From contig NZ_JPER01000004.1 of assembly GCF_000753715.1 (NCBI RefSeq), positions 124,001 through 188,000 on the forward strand: 64,000 nucleotides of DNA. The letters run 5' to 3'. Below, piece after piece: positions 42,209 to 51,400 of the stretch. Each line of letters begins with the position of its first letter. The stretch's first letter is position 1. Under the pieces are notes generated by a model. That model was not told the origin of the DNA. It made no database searches and saw nothing but the letters and a program-made list of their open reading frames with translations. The translations under genes and the position numbers were made by a program. This stretch comes from Pseudidiomarina salinarum (GTDB lineage: Bacteria > Pseudomonadota > Gammaproteobacteria > Enterobacterales > Alteromonadaceae).

Positions 42209-43688
42209 ATTCTTTCTCCATCGCTTTTTTCTTTTCCTCAGCGGCTCGTTTTGCCGCGGCGGGGTCACCTGACGAAGCAGAATTATCAACCTGACCTCCG
42301 CCAGCTCGACTACTTACGCTTTCCGCTATAACATTGGCATAAGCCGCTGTTTCGGTTTGCTGCATACGTCGATTTCGGAGCGTGACCACATCACTGAGTA
42401 ATACTTGTGTGGTTGCCGGATCAATCATTTTCACGGTCACTATCGCATTCAAAATGGCGCGGTTTATAACGCGATCTCCAACTTTTCGCTCTGTAATCTG
42501 TTCTGAAAAGTCACTGATCTCGGTTATCAGTAAAACATCAGCTCCAACGTGATTCCCCAGACGAGCCAGTTCTTCGACGCTGCTATTCCCGCTAGCCAAA
42601 AGCCCGAGTTCCCGTTGTGCAGCTCCCTGAAACTCACGATCGAGCAGGTTGTAGCTACCTGACGCTGCCATGCGACGCTCAATCTGGTCTTGCAACATTG
42701 CCAAAAGCTGAACATCGCCTTGTCCCGTAGGGAACAAGACAATAAGGTTTTTCTTACTTCGGTCCAGCGAACTCGAGTACTTCGCCAGGGTAACGGCTAA
42801 ATCCGCAGTATAACCGCTACTCTCTTCACGAACCGCAGCGATCCGATAAGAGTGAATGAGTCCGGAAGTCTGGCTGGAGCTAACTTCTGAAGAACGGCGC
42901 GCCTCAGCGCTTACCCCTAAAGACGCGCCTTCGGAGTTCATGACTTCGACCGAGGCCATTTGGTTTTCCACTAACTGAGAGGACGCGAAACGCTCACCAA
43001 AAACCTGCGCAACGGCTGACCGCAGCCCAGCACGAATGGCGTCGTCACGGCTGGCACCAGTGCCGGTTGTATTCAACTCAATTAGCTCTACTGAGCCTTT
43101 ATTTTCTCTGACTTCTGAAGACTCTGTACTGCCAGGTACAGCCTCAGCAGCAGCACGCTGCTGCTCAGCCTGCGCGCCATGCGCGGCCTGCGCAAACTGA
43201 GGCTTCCAACCCATTCGTACAAAAACAAACTTTTCTTCACTATCAACGCATTCATCCAGTTTTATAATACCCGCGATGACGCCAGAAGAATTACTACCGA
43301 TCGCCTCTACAGTACGCCTTATTTCTAGCGCCTGCGCTTCGGTATTGCCGTCACCGTCGGTTAACTCGGCCTGCTCGGTCAGCGTCTCAACCAGCGAGTT
43401 ACGAGCAATTTCCTCTTCAAAGAACTGTGTTAAGGCCGACTTTGCACGCATTTCCGCTTGTAATCTTGCGTCAGCAATCAAGCTGCGCTTCGCGGCTATG
43501 AATGTACCTTCACCATACATAGATACCGACATTAAACGGCCGCCCTCAAAACGAGGGACAGCCCCACTAATTGCCTGCGCTTCCGCGATCATTTCATCAC
43601 AGGTTCCTGCAGCCGCTGTGGGCAACATGAACGCAGCAAATGCAATCAGGGTAGATAGTTGTGTCAGCCGTTGTCCGGTAGTAAGCAT
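42192..43688 (-). CDS. Secreted protein with LPP20-like repeats and CsgG-like C-terminal domain
   Basis: A 498-residue protein with a signal peptide. Residues about 28-180 form a module duplicated in the next gene, and residues about 195-300 are a second LPP20-type segment with TGTGASRDDAIRAGLRSAVA. Residues about 305-450 resemble the CsgG/LpoB fold, with KKNLIVLFPTGQGD, SYNLLDREF, VEELARLGNHVGADVLLITE and ATTQVLLSDVVTL. No lipobox is visible, so it is probably periplasmic. The C-terminal tail is highly charged (KRAAEEKKKAMEKEYEDNW). A pore or peptidoglycan role is possible by analogy but not shown. Confidence 0.78.
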   Translation of the reverse strand: MLTTGQRLTQLSTLIAFAAFMLPTAAAGTCDEMIAEAQAISGAVPRFEGGRLMSVSMYGEGTFIAAKRSLIADARLQAEMRAKSALTQFFEEEIARNSLVETLTEQAELTDGDGNTEAQALEIRRTVEAIGSNSSGVIAGIIKLDECVDSEEKFVFVRMGWKPQFAQAAHGAQAEQQRAAAEAVPGSTESSEVRENKGSVELIELNTTGTGASRDDAIRAGLRSAVAQVFGERFASSQLVENQMASVEVMNSEGASLGVSAEARRSSEVSSSQTSGLIHSYRIAAVREESSGYTADLAVTLAKYSSSLDRSKKNLIVLFPTGQGDVQLLAMLQDQIERRMAASGSYNLLDREFQGAAQRELGLLASGNSSVEELARLGNHVGADVLLITEISDFSEQITERKVGDRVINRAILNAIVTVKMIDPATTQVLLSDVVTLRNRRMQQTETAAYANVIAESVSSRAGGGQVDNSASSGDPAAAKRAAEEKKKAMEKEYEDNW

Positions 43689-43697
43689 AGCTCCTCC

Positions 43698-44372
43698 TTA
43701 TAAGGCACCCATCATAGCGTCGGCACCCTCGGGCTCTTTAATATCAGCCGCGGAAGCTAACCTGAATAATTTCGGTGCGGTCTGAACCAGGTTACCGACA
43801 CCCTTGGCTGCAGTGGGCACCGCTTTAATTAAACCGATAAATTTAGGCTTTTGTAGCATTGGGGCGTCTGCAGCAAGTTGACCGAGGCGTTTCGCGTCGC
43901 TAACGCCCTTGGCGAACTGAATACCCCCAAGCACGTACTTCTGTAATGCATCTCCTGCTTTTTCTTTTTGCTCCGTTGATAACGAGCCAGCCTGTGCTTC
44001 CAGCTCTCTGAGAACTTGTTCCTGAACTTGAGCATCCTGTGCAGTTACTTCTGAATATTCGGGGCATGAACTTGCTCCGCATGCCTCAACAGCTATAGCG
44101 CCAGCACGCAGTTCTGCAGCTTGCTCACTGAGGCTTACTACATCAGCAAGGTCTGCCACTGCGGCTGAAAGTTTGCCTTGCCCCTGATAAAGATTAATTA
44201 GGGCCGTATCGGATTCGCCTGACACAGACCCCCAATCTAGCGAACTTTCTTTTTTCTTTGTCAGAGCGCCGGCAAGATCACCGAAACTTTGTCCCTGCGC
44301 CGGTAATGCTAATGAGGCTATACCCATCATGATTGCCGCAGTACCAATAAACTTAATCGCTTTTGTAGTCAT
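43698..44372 (-). CDS. Secreted hypothetical protein of the LPP20/CsgG-like operon
   Basis: A 224-residue protein with a signal peptide (GTAAIMMGIASLALPAQGQ). The mature chain is mostly helical: TKKKESSLDWGSV, then LINLYQGQGKLSAAVADLADVV with further helices rich in Ala and Glu, and a C-terminal VPTAAKGVGNLVQTAPKLFRL. No family is recognised and there is only one close cysteine pair (CGASSC). It is third in the operon, 30 bases after the preceding gene and 9 before the following one. Confidence 0.75.
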   Translation of the reverse strand: MTTKAIKFIGTAAIMMGIASLALPAQGQSFGDLAGALTKKKESSLDWGSVSGESDTALINLYQGQGKLSAAVADLADVVSLSEQAAELRAGAIAVEACGASSCPEYSEVTAQDAQVQEQVLRELEAQAGSLSTEQKEKAGDALQKYVLGGIQFAKGVSDAKRLGQLAADAPMLQKPKFIGLIKAVPTAAKGVGNLVQTAPKLFRLASAADIKEPEGADAMMGAL

Positions 44373-44402
44373 GAGAAGATTCCTTTTTTCATTTGATAGT
44401 TA

Positions 44403-45476
44403 TTAATGAACACGTCGTTGTTGAAGTTTTGCAGTTACAGTATCCATTGCATACTCAGCAGCCTTGATAACAGCTTCCTGCTCGGCCGCAAGTTCACTTT
44501 CATGCATAGCTGTATGGGTTTTGTTTCGCACTGAAGCAACACGTCGAGCACGCCCATCTTCAATACTCCAGACACTGTAAGAAACGTTTGCGTCCACGGC
44601 TCTTAGTCCGGTGGCATTATCCTGTCGATGACCGCTTAGAGTTACAGAGCCAATGCCGATGTAAGACCAACCACAATCAATTGCTGCGTCACGAATCGAC
44701 TTCTCCATTCGCGAGCTCATACCCGCATTACCTCTGAATTCACCGTAAACGTCTTCCATAAAAGGCGCACCACAGTCTGTCAGCTCAACGTATTCCAGAG
44801 GGAAATAGCCAGCATCTTCAAGGCGTTCAAATACCACGTCGGTTAAAGAAGCGTTGTAGTCTTCATTCACGGCAAATTCGGTTTCAGCTCGCCGGCTTAC
44901 GGTGCTCCCGCCGGTTTCCCGCACTGTCATGTCGGAAGTGTTGACGTTATCTATTGATGAGTTCTCATCGCTGCCATAGTCTTCTTCAACGGTTGAGTTA
45001 TTGGTCGTTCGTTCGACATCGGTGCGGCGGTCATCAAAGCGCTTTTGTGATAAGGCCACTTTCGCCAGAAATAAAGAACCAAAATCGGAAGCGTCACGGT
45101 AATCTTGATTTGATGCAGCTGCGTTCCGACGGAATAGCTCCTGAACCAACGCCTCGTTGATCTTTGCCCGAATCGCAACCGTGTATAAATCGGCACTCTT
45201 GTCGTTTTTTTCACCTTCCACCTGGACGTTTGAGAGAAGATTCTGAAGTTCTGCCTCAAACTGACTTTTTAATTCCGACTGATACATCGTCATCTGTGCC
45301 GCGGTAAAGTTGGAGGTGTAACTGCGCCATGCATCCTGCTTTGCTTTCTCTATGGCCTCGGCCTTAACGTCGTCACTAAACCAGCTATACTCGACTGCGC
45401 CGACACCTCGCACCTCCTTCGCGATTAGCGCGAACGGTACTAACGTCAATAGAATAATAAACAGAAGCTTTTTCAT
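44403..45476 (-). CDS. Secreted LPP20-like protein of the operon
   Basis: A 357-residue protein with a signal peptide (LLFIILLTLVPFALIAKE). The N-terminal domain starts VRGVGAVEYSWFSDDVKAEA and has the helix A..A..DAW pattern of LPP20-like proteins. A Ser/Asn/Asp/Glu-rich linker (about residues 160-205) separates it from a C-terminal domain with FERLEDAGYFPLEYVELTDC and IDCGWSYIGIGSVTL. That second half resembles the 'SYIGIG' strand of CsgG/FlgO-type proteins. Function is unknown. It is second in the operon, 15 bases after the first gene. Confidence 0.77.
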   Translation of the reverse strand: MKKLLFIILLTLVPFALIAKEVRGVGAVEYSWFSDDVKAEAIEKAKQDAWRSYTSNFTAAQMTMYQSELKSQFEAELQNLLSNVQVEGEKNDKSADLYTVAIRAKINEALVQELFRRNAAASNQDYRDASDFGSLFLAKVALSQKRFDDRRTDVERTTNNSTVEEDYGSDENSSIDNVNTSDMTVRETGGSTVSRRAETEFAVNEDYNASLTDVVFERLEDAGYFPLEYVELTDCGAPFMEDVYGEFRGNAGMSSRMEKSIRDAAIDCGWSYIGIGSVTLSGHRQDNATGLRAVDANVSYSVWSIEDGRARRVASVRNKTHTAMHESELAAEQEAVIKAAEYAMDTVTAKLQQRRVH

Positions 45477-45491
45477 TTTCCGGGATCCTTT

Positions 45492-46703
45492 TTAGAGGTC
45501 TGTCGCAAAGATACTATGAATTTTTTCAATCCCCTGGCGGGCCACCTTTTCGTCATCGGTATGCTTTTTCAGCCAACCCCGATCAGGTTTGCTAAATTGC
45601 TTCGCGAAGGTTTCTGCAGTGCCTAGCAGTAATTTCATAAATTCGACGTCATGGGATAGTTGGGTCTGTTTACCTACCACAGCACAATTAACGTTTTTTA
45701 TATCTGCATGACCAACTCTCTCGCTGCCAAATAGAAGTTCGTTCATTCGCCACTCAATTTTTCCACCCCAACAAAGCGAGTCCGATCGCCTGCCCGGCTT
45801 GCGACTGAACATCAATTTAGCTACATGTAAGGTCATTTCATAACCCGGCTCCGGCAGTTCAATAGTTAAGTCGCCGCTCGGAATCCGCGTCGCGATCTTG
45901 TTCCCTACCGCATGCCCCACGGCATTAGGGATCAATGCATAGCCGGTTTCTTTTACGAAAACATTTTCAAAGAATGTCGCAAGAAACTTCTCACTTGTGT
46001 TGACATAACCCGCACTGGAAAAACGTTTTTTTACCGCATCCCCAAAAGTTGATTGAGTGATACGCACATATGCTGATGGGCTGAAATCTAATTTGCTCCG
46101 CCTGAGTCGCTGAGCCATTTCAGAAAAAAAGTTAAGATCTCTGGTTTCATCCTGAAGAAGGTTTCTGAACACTTGGCGGTGATGGTCGGCGCCGGGCAGC
46201 TGCTCATAGGCGGTGGTGTAGCGAGTGACCAGAGGGACCGAAAAGATCATTTTCTTGCTTTGCACATCAAAAAATAGCGCGCTGCCAATGATACTGTAGC
46301 TTGTTAAAAAGGTTGTTTTGCTGGCGTCTCCAACGATCATCTTCTCAGAAGAAATTGACTCATTCGCAATAGTAATCACCAAGCCAATCTGCTCTAGCCT
46401 TTCAGTGTCTAACTGTCCTAACTTCACGGAAAACGGATAGTCACGCTGCTGATCACCAAGTAGCCTCTGACGCGCCCATGTCTCTATTGACTCTTCCGGA
46501 TCGCATGTTGCGGTTTGCGAGTTGCAAAAAAAAGAACTGGTGAAGGGATATAGCGAAGCTCTTTCTCCCCAGTTCCCTGAAAAGCCAACCCCCGCCCAGA
46601 CGACTTCAGGTTTGGTTGTCGAAGCGAAGGCAGTGGGTATAAGCCCCCATACGAAAAAGAGAAACGCCACTATCAAAGTAGGGGCTGCTTTTAGTCTTCC
46701 CAT
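45492..46703 (-). CDS. Secreted hypothetical protein, first gene of the operon
   Basis: A 403-residue protein with a signal peptide (LIVAFLFFVWGLIPTAFAST). I recognise no domain. The mature part starts VVWAGVGFSGNWGERASLYP and contains two close cysteines (FFCNSQTATC), a long alpha/beta region, and later EMTLHVAKLMFSRKP and a cysteine in SLCWGGKIEW. It heads the six-gene operon; the 203 bases upstream to the HNH relic hold its promoter. Like the others it is probably periplasmic or surface-associated. Confidence 0.75.
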   Translation of the reverse strand: MGRLKAAPTLIVAFLFFVWGLIPTAFASTTKPEVVWAGVGFSGNWGERASLYPFTSSFFCNSQTATCDPEESIETWARQRLLGDQQRDYPFSVKLGQLDTERLEQIGLVITIANESISSEKMIVGDASKTTFLTSYSIIGSALFFDVQSKKMIFSVPLVTRYTTAYEQLPGADHHRQVFRNLLQDETRDLNFFSEMAQRLRRSKLDFSPSAYVRITQSTFGDAVKKRFSSAGYVNTSEKFLATFFENVFVKETGYALIPNAVGHAVGNKIATRIPSGDLTIELPEPGYEMTLHVAKLMFSRKPGRRSDSLCWGGKIEWRMNELLFGSERVGHADIKNVNCAVVGKQTQLSHDVEFMKLLLGTAETFAKQFSKPDRGWLKKHTDDEKVARQGIEKIHSIFATDL

Positions 46704-46906
46704 GGAAATTTCGCAAATCCTTTTGTAAACATAAAGTCAACTTAAACGATGACTTCGCCTCAAACAACACTTTTTTAAAGATACTTTAATCAAATAACGA
46801 TCTTTATGCCGCGTTAACGACCATCTCGGGGATATTTGTTTTTAACGGCATCTATGCAGAGTTCGCGCTGTTATGGGTGAGCTTCCAAATCTATGCCAAG
46901 TAATGA

Positions 46907-47234
46907 TCACCAGTCCTGCAACTGCTGAAAATCCTTAATACGATCCCGCTGCAGAGTGAAAGCTTCAAACACATCATCAAAGTTACGGTTGTTGGCGTTC
47001 AGGTTGGGCAATGCGAAGTTGGCCTGAGTGAAAAACTCATCCCGGCGGTCGCCCCAGGCGTCGTACCACCAGTCGGTGATGCGCTCACGGGAGTTCATCA
47101 GACGCTCGCGGCGGGGCAGTTTGTCAGACTCCTGCCGATTCACTTCGGCGTTGGCGGGCAGCAGGTTCCACAGATCGTGGTTAGGCCAGCGATTCGGAAT
47201 TCTGCGAGTAATAGTGGAGGGTTTTATCGGTCAT
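46907..47234 (-). pseudogene. Chimeric relic: methyltransferase start joined to HNH endonuclease end
   Basis: On the minus strand the ATG at 47234 opens MTDKTLHYYSQNSESLA followed by a stop; this matches the start of the methyltransferase gene at 51795 (MTKSRNIDFYSANALRLA). In another frame the same stretch runs on as RWPNHDLWNLLPAN, then VNRQESDKLPRRERLMNSRE and ITDWWYDAWGDRRDEFF to the stop at 46907, which is the C-terminal part of an HNH endonuclease of the type with an LWNLLPA and SDKLP segment. Neither part is functional. It looks like a deletion that removed most of a methyltransferase and the front of an HNH gene. Confidence 0.6.
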
Positions 47235-47265
47235 AGATGTCATTTGCATATAAGCACAATGTGGT

Positions 47266-48027
47266 TCATTTGGTGCGTATATAGCGGCTTAAATGATAAG
47301 CACATAGATAGATGTCTTCTGCTGGTATTTGTTCGGGCTGATTTTCGATATAGGCAGGTAAAGCTTTGGGGTTTAGCACCCAGACCTTAGTGCGGCTGCC
47401 CGCGTCGGATGTGTTGATGTACCAGCCTGGGTAAACAACTACACCTCGGACTGGCAGTTTGCGGCCTGTCGATTCGCTAAGTAGTTCAGCAAGCCAGTAA
47501 CTCGCCGCATTAACCTGGGTAACCGGGTCCCCCATAATTGCCTTGCCTCGGTACTTGATCTGAACACCGTCGAAATCAAGCTCCGCTTTCCCCTTGGCTG
47601 GCTTGGACATCATTTTGGTTTCAACCACGTAGATTCCCGAGCGGTGAATCACCACATGATCAAGGTTGAAGTTCTCTCCTTCCACATCGTGAAAGACTTG
47701 CGCGCCTTTTATGCGAAGCCGTTCCAAGAACTGTCCAACAGCCTTTTCTCCGGCGATTCCAAGCTTTACCGCATTGGCAGCGCGAAAACCACGGACTACT
47801 TTCCAGCCAGCAATTACCACAACTATGGCGGCGAGTACCGACATTAAAATTGGGTTTGGTAAAGTCTCAAAGTACCACCGATACCACTCCATCAAAGCCA
47901 GGACGAATACCACGATAGCTACTATAAAAAAGAACAAAATATCGTCGAAAACGATATCAATTAGTCGCTTCTCGAGTGACTCGCCTGGGTTGTTAAGCGG
48001 CTTAGACTTTAGTGGTGACTTTTTCAT
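47266..48027 (-). CDS. NERD-domain membrane protein
   Basis: About 253 residues. Two N-terminal membrane helices (FFFIVAIVVFVLALMEWYRW and ILMSVLAAIVVVIAGWKVV) are followed by a nuclease-related (NERD) domain: GIAGEKAVGQFLERL, VFHDVEGENFNLDHVVIHRSGIYVVETKM and the later GDPVTQVNAASYWLAELLSES. The catalytic-like positions D in NLDHV and E/K in VETKM are kept. NERD domains are thought to be restriction endonuclease-like and often occur in defence loci. I use the ATG at 48027; a TTG at 48063 is an alternative with a poorly spaced ribosome binding site. It is divergent from the helicase gene. Confidence 0.8.
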   Translation of the reverse strand: MKKSPLKSKPLNNPGESLEKRLIDIVFDDILFFFIVAIVVFVLALMEWYRWYFETLPNPILMSVLAAIVVVIAGWKVVRGFRAANAVKLGIAGEKAVGQFLERLRIKGAQVFHDVEGENFNLDHVVIHRSGIYVVETKMMSKPAKGKAELDFDGVQIKYRGKAIMGDPVTQVNAASYWLAELLSESTGRKLPVRGVVVYPGWYINTSDAGSRTKVWVLNPKALPAYIENQPEQIPAEDIYLCAYHLSRYIRTK

Positions 48028-48063
48028 TATGACTGTCGTCGGCTTGGGGCTATAGATAAACAA

Positions 48064-48429
48064 TACCTTTAGATCCCATCAATTAAAACAGTAATAAAAT
48101 TGTTCAACATTTTCTGCTCATAAGCTTTGCGAGCCATGTTGGTAAATAACTGCTGCTTAAAATGAGGGGATTACACTGCCAGTAAACTTCGCTGGATTGG
48201 ACTTCCCACACCTTTTAAGCGCCTTGAATCAATCAGTGGGTTAGTAGTGATCTTTTCCGCTGGTAAATGTTATTCCCTTGTTGCTTTGAGTAAAACCTGG
48301 CAATGTAGTCAAAGCAAAAATAAGGTGATGTCGCACAACTCATTGAGCTCTGAGATTACACAGAAGCCAGACATTCTATTTTATTCCGCACTGGAGAAGT
48401 TTACTGGCAGCTAACAAGGATATCTGGGC
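48064..48429. other. Intergenic region between NERD and helicase genes
   Basis: This stretch holds no gene that I can support. It is AT-rich and divergent, so it should carry promoters for the helicase gene and the NERD gene. It contains an element with 15-bp perfect terminal inverted repeats (48176-48410) and inside it a 9-bp inverted repeat (TTGCTTTGA at 48281-48289 and TCAAAGCAA at 48309-48317). Confidence 0.6.
48176..48410. repeat. 235-bp element bounded by 15-bp perfect inverted repeats
   Basis: CTGCCAGTAAACTTC at 48176-48190 is the exact reverse complement of GAAGTTTACTGGCAG at 48396-48410. The inner end lies only 19 bases before the helicase ATG. A small non-autonomous transposable element (MITE) or a long-range operator both fit. 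No target-site duplication is evident in the flanking bases (TTACA and CTAAC). Confidence 0.55.
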
Positions 48430-51400
48430 ATGAATCAACAATATCTTCTGACCGGTGGTAACGGACGCCAACTGCTGCCCGCCCTGCGCCGCGCCCTGGC
48501 TCATGCCACCGAGATTGAGATTGCCGTTTCATTTATCCGTTCAACAGGGTTGAATCTTATTTTTGGTGACCTCGAAGCCAAGCTACTCTCTGAAACTCGA
48601 AACGTTCGCCTTACGATACTTACCAGTGATTATATGTGCATCACGGATCCCAAAGCGCTGAAGAAGCTAATGCTTTTAGCTGAGAGAGGAGCAGACATCC
48701 GCGTCTTTGAGGCTGGCGCAAGAGAGAGCTTTCACCTAAAAGCCTACATTTTTTTTGCCTCTGAAGATGGACAGATGAAAACCGCTGACGCCTTTGTAGG
48801 CTCAAGCAATATTAGTGCTAAGGCGCTCACTGACGGTCTGGAATGGAACTACCATCTAGATTTCCCGAATGAAGCTGACTCGTTGGCGTCACAGCGACTG
48901 GATGAGTTGCGCCAGAAGTTCCTGAGCCTGCTGTCGGAGCCACAAGTTAAAGAGCTGAGTTTCGACTGGATAGAGCGCTATCAGCATCGGTATGAAAAAG
49001 CCCGTCAGGCACCGCTCACCCTTATACCAGTTATTGATCAAGAAGAGCCCGAGCCTGAAATACCAACACCTAAGCCACACCAAAAAGATGCACTTCAAGC
49101 CTTGGCCAAGACTCGAGCCGAAGGCTGGAAAAAGGGGCTTGTCGTATTAGCAACGGGGATGGGTAAAACTTATCTGGCTGCTTTTGACGCGCATCAGATT
49201 AACGCAAATCGCGTACTATTTGTGGCTCATCGCGAAGAAATTTTGCTGCAAGCTGAAGAGAGCTTCCTGAATATAATGCCGCATAAACGCGTCGGCCGTT
49301 TCACAGGTCAGCAAAAAGATAGAAAAGCAGCGCTGCTCTTTGCGTCCGTCCAGACATTAGGGCGCGCCGCGCATCTGAAAACTTTCGCACCAGATTACTT
49401 CGATTATATTGTTGTCGACGAATTTCACCATGCTGCAGCGGGTAGTTATCTTAGATTGCTCGAGTATTTTCAGCCAAAATTTATGTTGGGGCTAACTGCA
49501 ACACCTGATAGAACGGATGGCTCAGATATTTTACGACTCTGTGATCACAATCTGGTTTACCGCAGAGACTTATTTGCTGGCATTAAGGATAAACAGCTTT
49601 GTACATTTAGCTACTTTGGTATCTTTGATAGTGAGGTAGATTACGAACATATTCCATGGCGAAACGGTCGATTCGACCCTACGAAGCTGTCCACTCAGCT
49701 CGCGACGCGCAGCCGCGCCCGCCATATATTGCGAGAATGGCAGGAAAAATCTCAGGAACGCACCTTAGCGTTTTGCGCCTCACGCCTACATGCCGATTAC
49801 ATGGCTGAGTTTTTCATGAATTCTGGCATTCGAGCTGCAAGTGTTCACACTGAATCGAATCTAACGCGTTCAGAAGCTCTTGAGCTACTTAGCAGCAAGA
49901 AATTACAGATACTTTTCTCGGTAGACTTATTTAACGAGGGTGTTGATCTGCCCGAGCTCGATACCGTCATGATGCTGCGCCCAACGGAGTCTAAAATTCT
50001 TTTCTTGCAACAGTTCGGCCGCGGCCTGCGTATTTCGGGTGAAAAGGATAACCTGGTTGTATTGGACTTTGTCGGTAACCATCACAGCTTCCTGAACCGC
50101 CCTGAAATGTTGTTTGGCTCAAGCTTCACTGGTAAACCTACCCGCAAGCAACTGGTTGAGGCTGCAAAAAGACCGGCTGCGCTCTTGCCCGACGGCTGCT
50201 ATGTAAATTATGACCTAAGCTTTATAGCGTTTTTAGAAGAGCTTGCCAGCGACCGACTGGATGAACAGTACGCCGCGCTCAACGGTAGCCTAAACCGACG
50301 TCCAACGTTAAAGGAGTTTTGGCTTAGTGGAGCCAATTTAACAAGGCTGCGGGCGAATTACGGAAGTTGGTGGGAGTTTATTGACCAACAAGGAGATGCT
50401 GGGCACGAGGAAGTGCAAGCATTGGAACGGCATGCACAGTGGTTTCGCGATTTGACCATCACCAGAACTTCAAAGTCTTATAAACTCGTTTTGCTTCAAA
50501 CCTTGCTGGAACACCGCGCAATAAATCAATCTGTTGCTATACAGGATCTAGCTGAGTGGGGTAAGCAGTGGTATTTAGCCCACCCCACCTGGATCGAAGA
50601 CTTACCTCAAAGTCTTCGACCTTTAGAGTCGATCAACGCGCGCACTTGGTTATCGCATTGGCGTAATATGCCAATAAAATATTGGTCTACTGCGGAGCAA
50701 GCGTCTAAGATCGAGTGGTTTTCTCAGGAGGGAATGCAGTTTGGTTTCCTGCAGTCACTCGACGCTGAGGAACTACCAACGTTTAACGCAATGACCGAAG
50801 AAATCCTAGCCTGGCGTTTGTCGCAGTATGCGCAAAATTCATTGCCAGTTGAGCGGCCAGAAGCCAGTGCAACCGATCCCATACTCCCTGAAGAACGATC
50901 AGATCAGCTTCCGTTTTTTCCCAATATCAAAATCGCGTGTGGCCATTTCAAAACAGGTAATGCCGAAGTTCAAGAGTACGTAGCGGCCCCGGCAGGTTTG
51001 GGTCGTTTGTTGACGGAGAAAAACTTCATAGCTCAGGCCTCCGGAAACTCAATGAATGGTGGAAAGAATCCGATTTATGATGGTGATTATCTTTTATTTG
51101 AACAGGTCACACCAACGAGTGCTGGCAGTATAAGTAACCAGATTATAGCGATTGAGCGGCAGGACGAGGCAGGTGATAACCAGTACCTATTACGTAAAGT
51201 ACTTAAAAATCCAGATGGTAGTTATACCCTCAAGGCGAATAACCCCGAGTATGAGGATTTACCTGCTGACGAGAGCATGATGACATTCGCCCGCTTCAAA
51301 GAAAAAGTCGATCCGATGTCACTCTTTGTAGGAAGAAATTTCAAACGGGAAGAGATCCCGCCACTGTTTGGCGTCGAGTTTAATCCGGGAAATTGGCAGT

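Noticed and set aside
41074-46703. Calling the six-gene operon FlgO/FlgP/FlgT or curli secretion
   Set aside because: No flagellar, csg or motor gene is nearby, no lipobox is visible in the CsgG-like protein, and similarity is limited to general LPP20/CsgG character.
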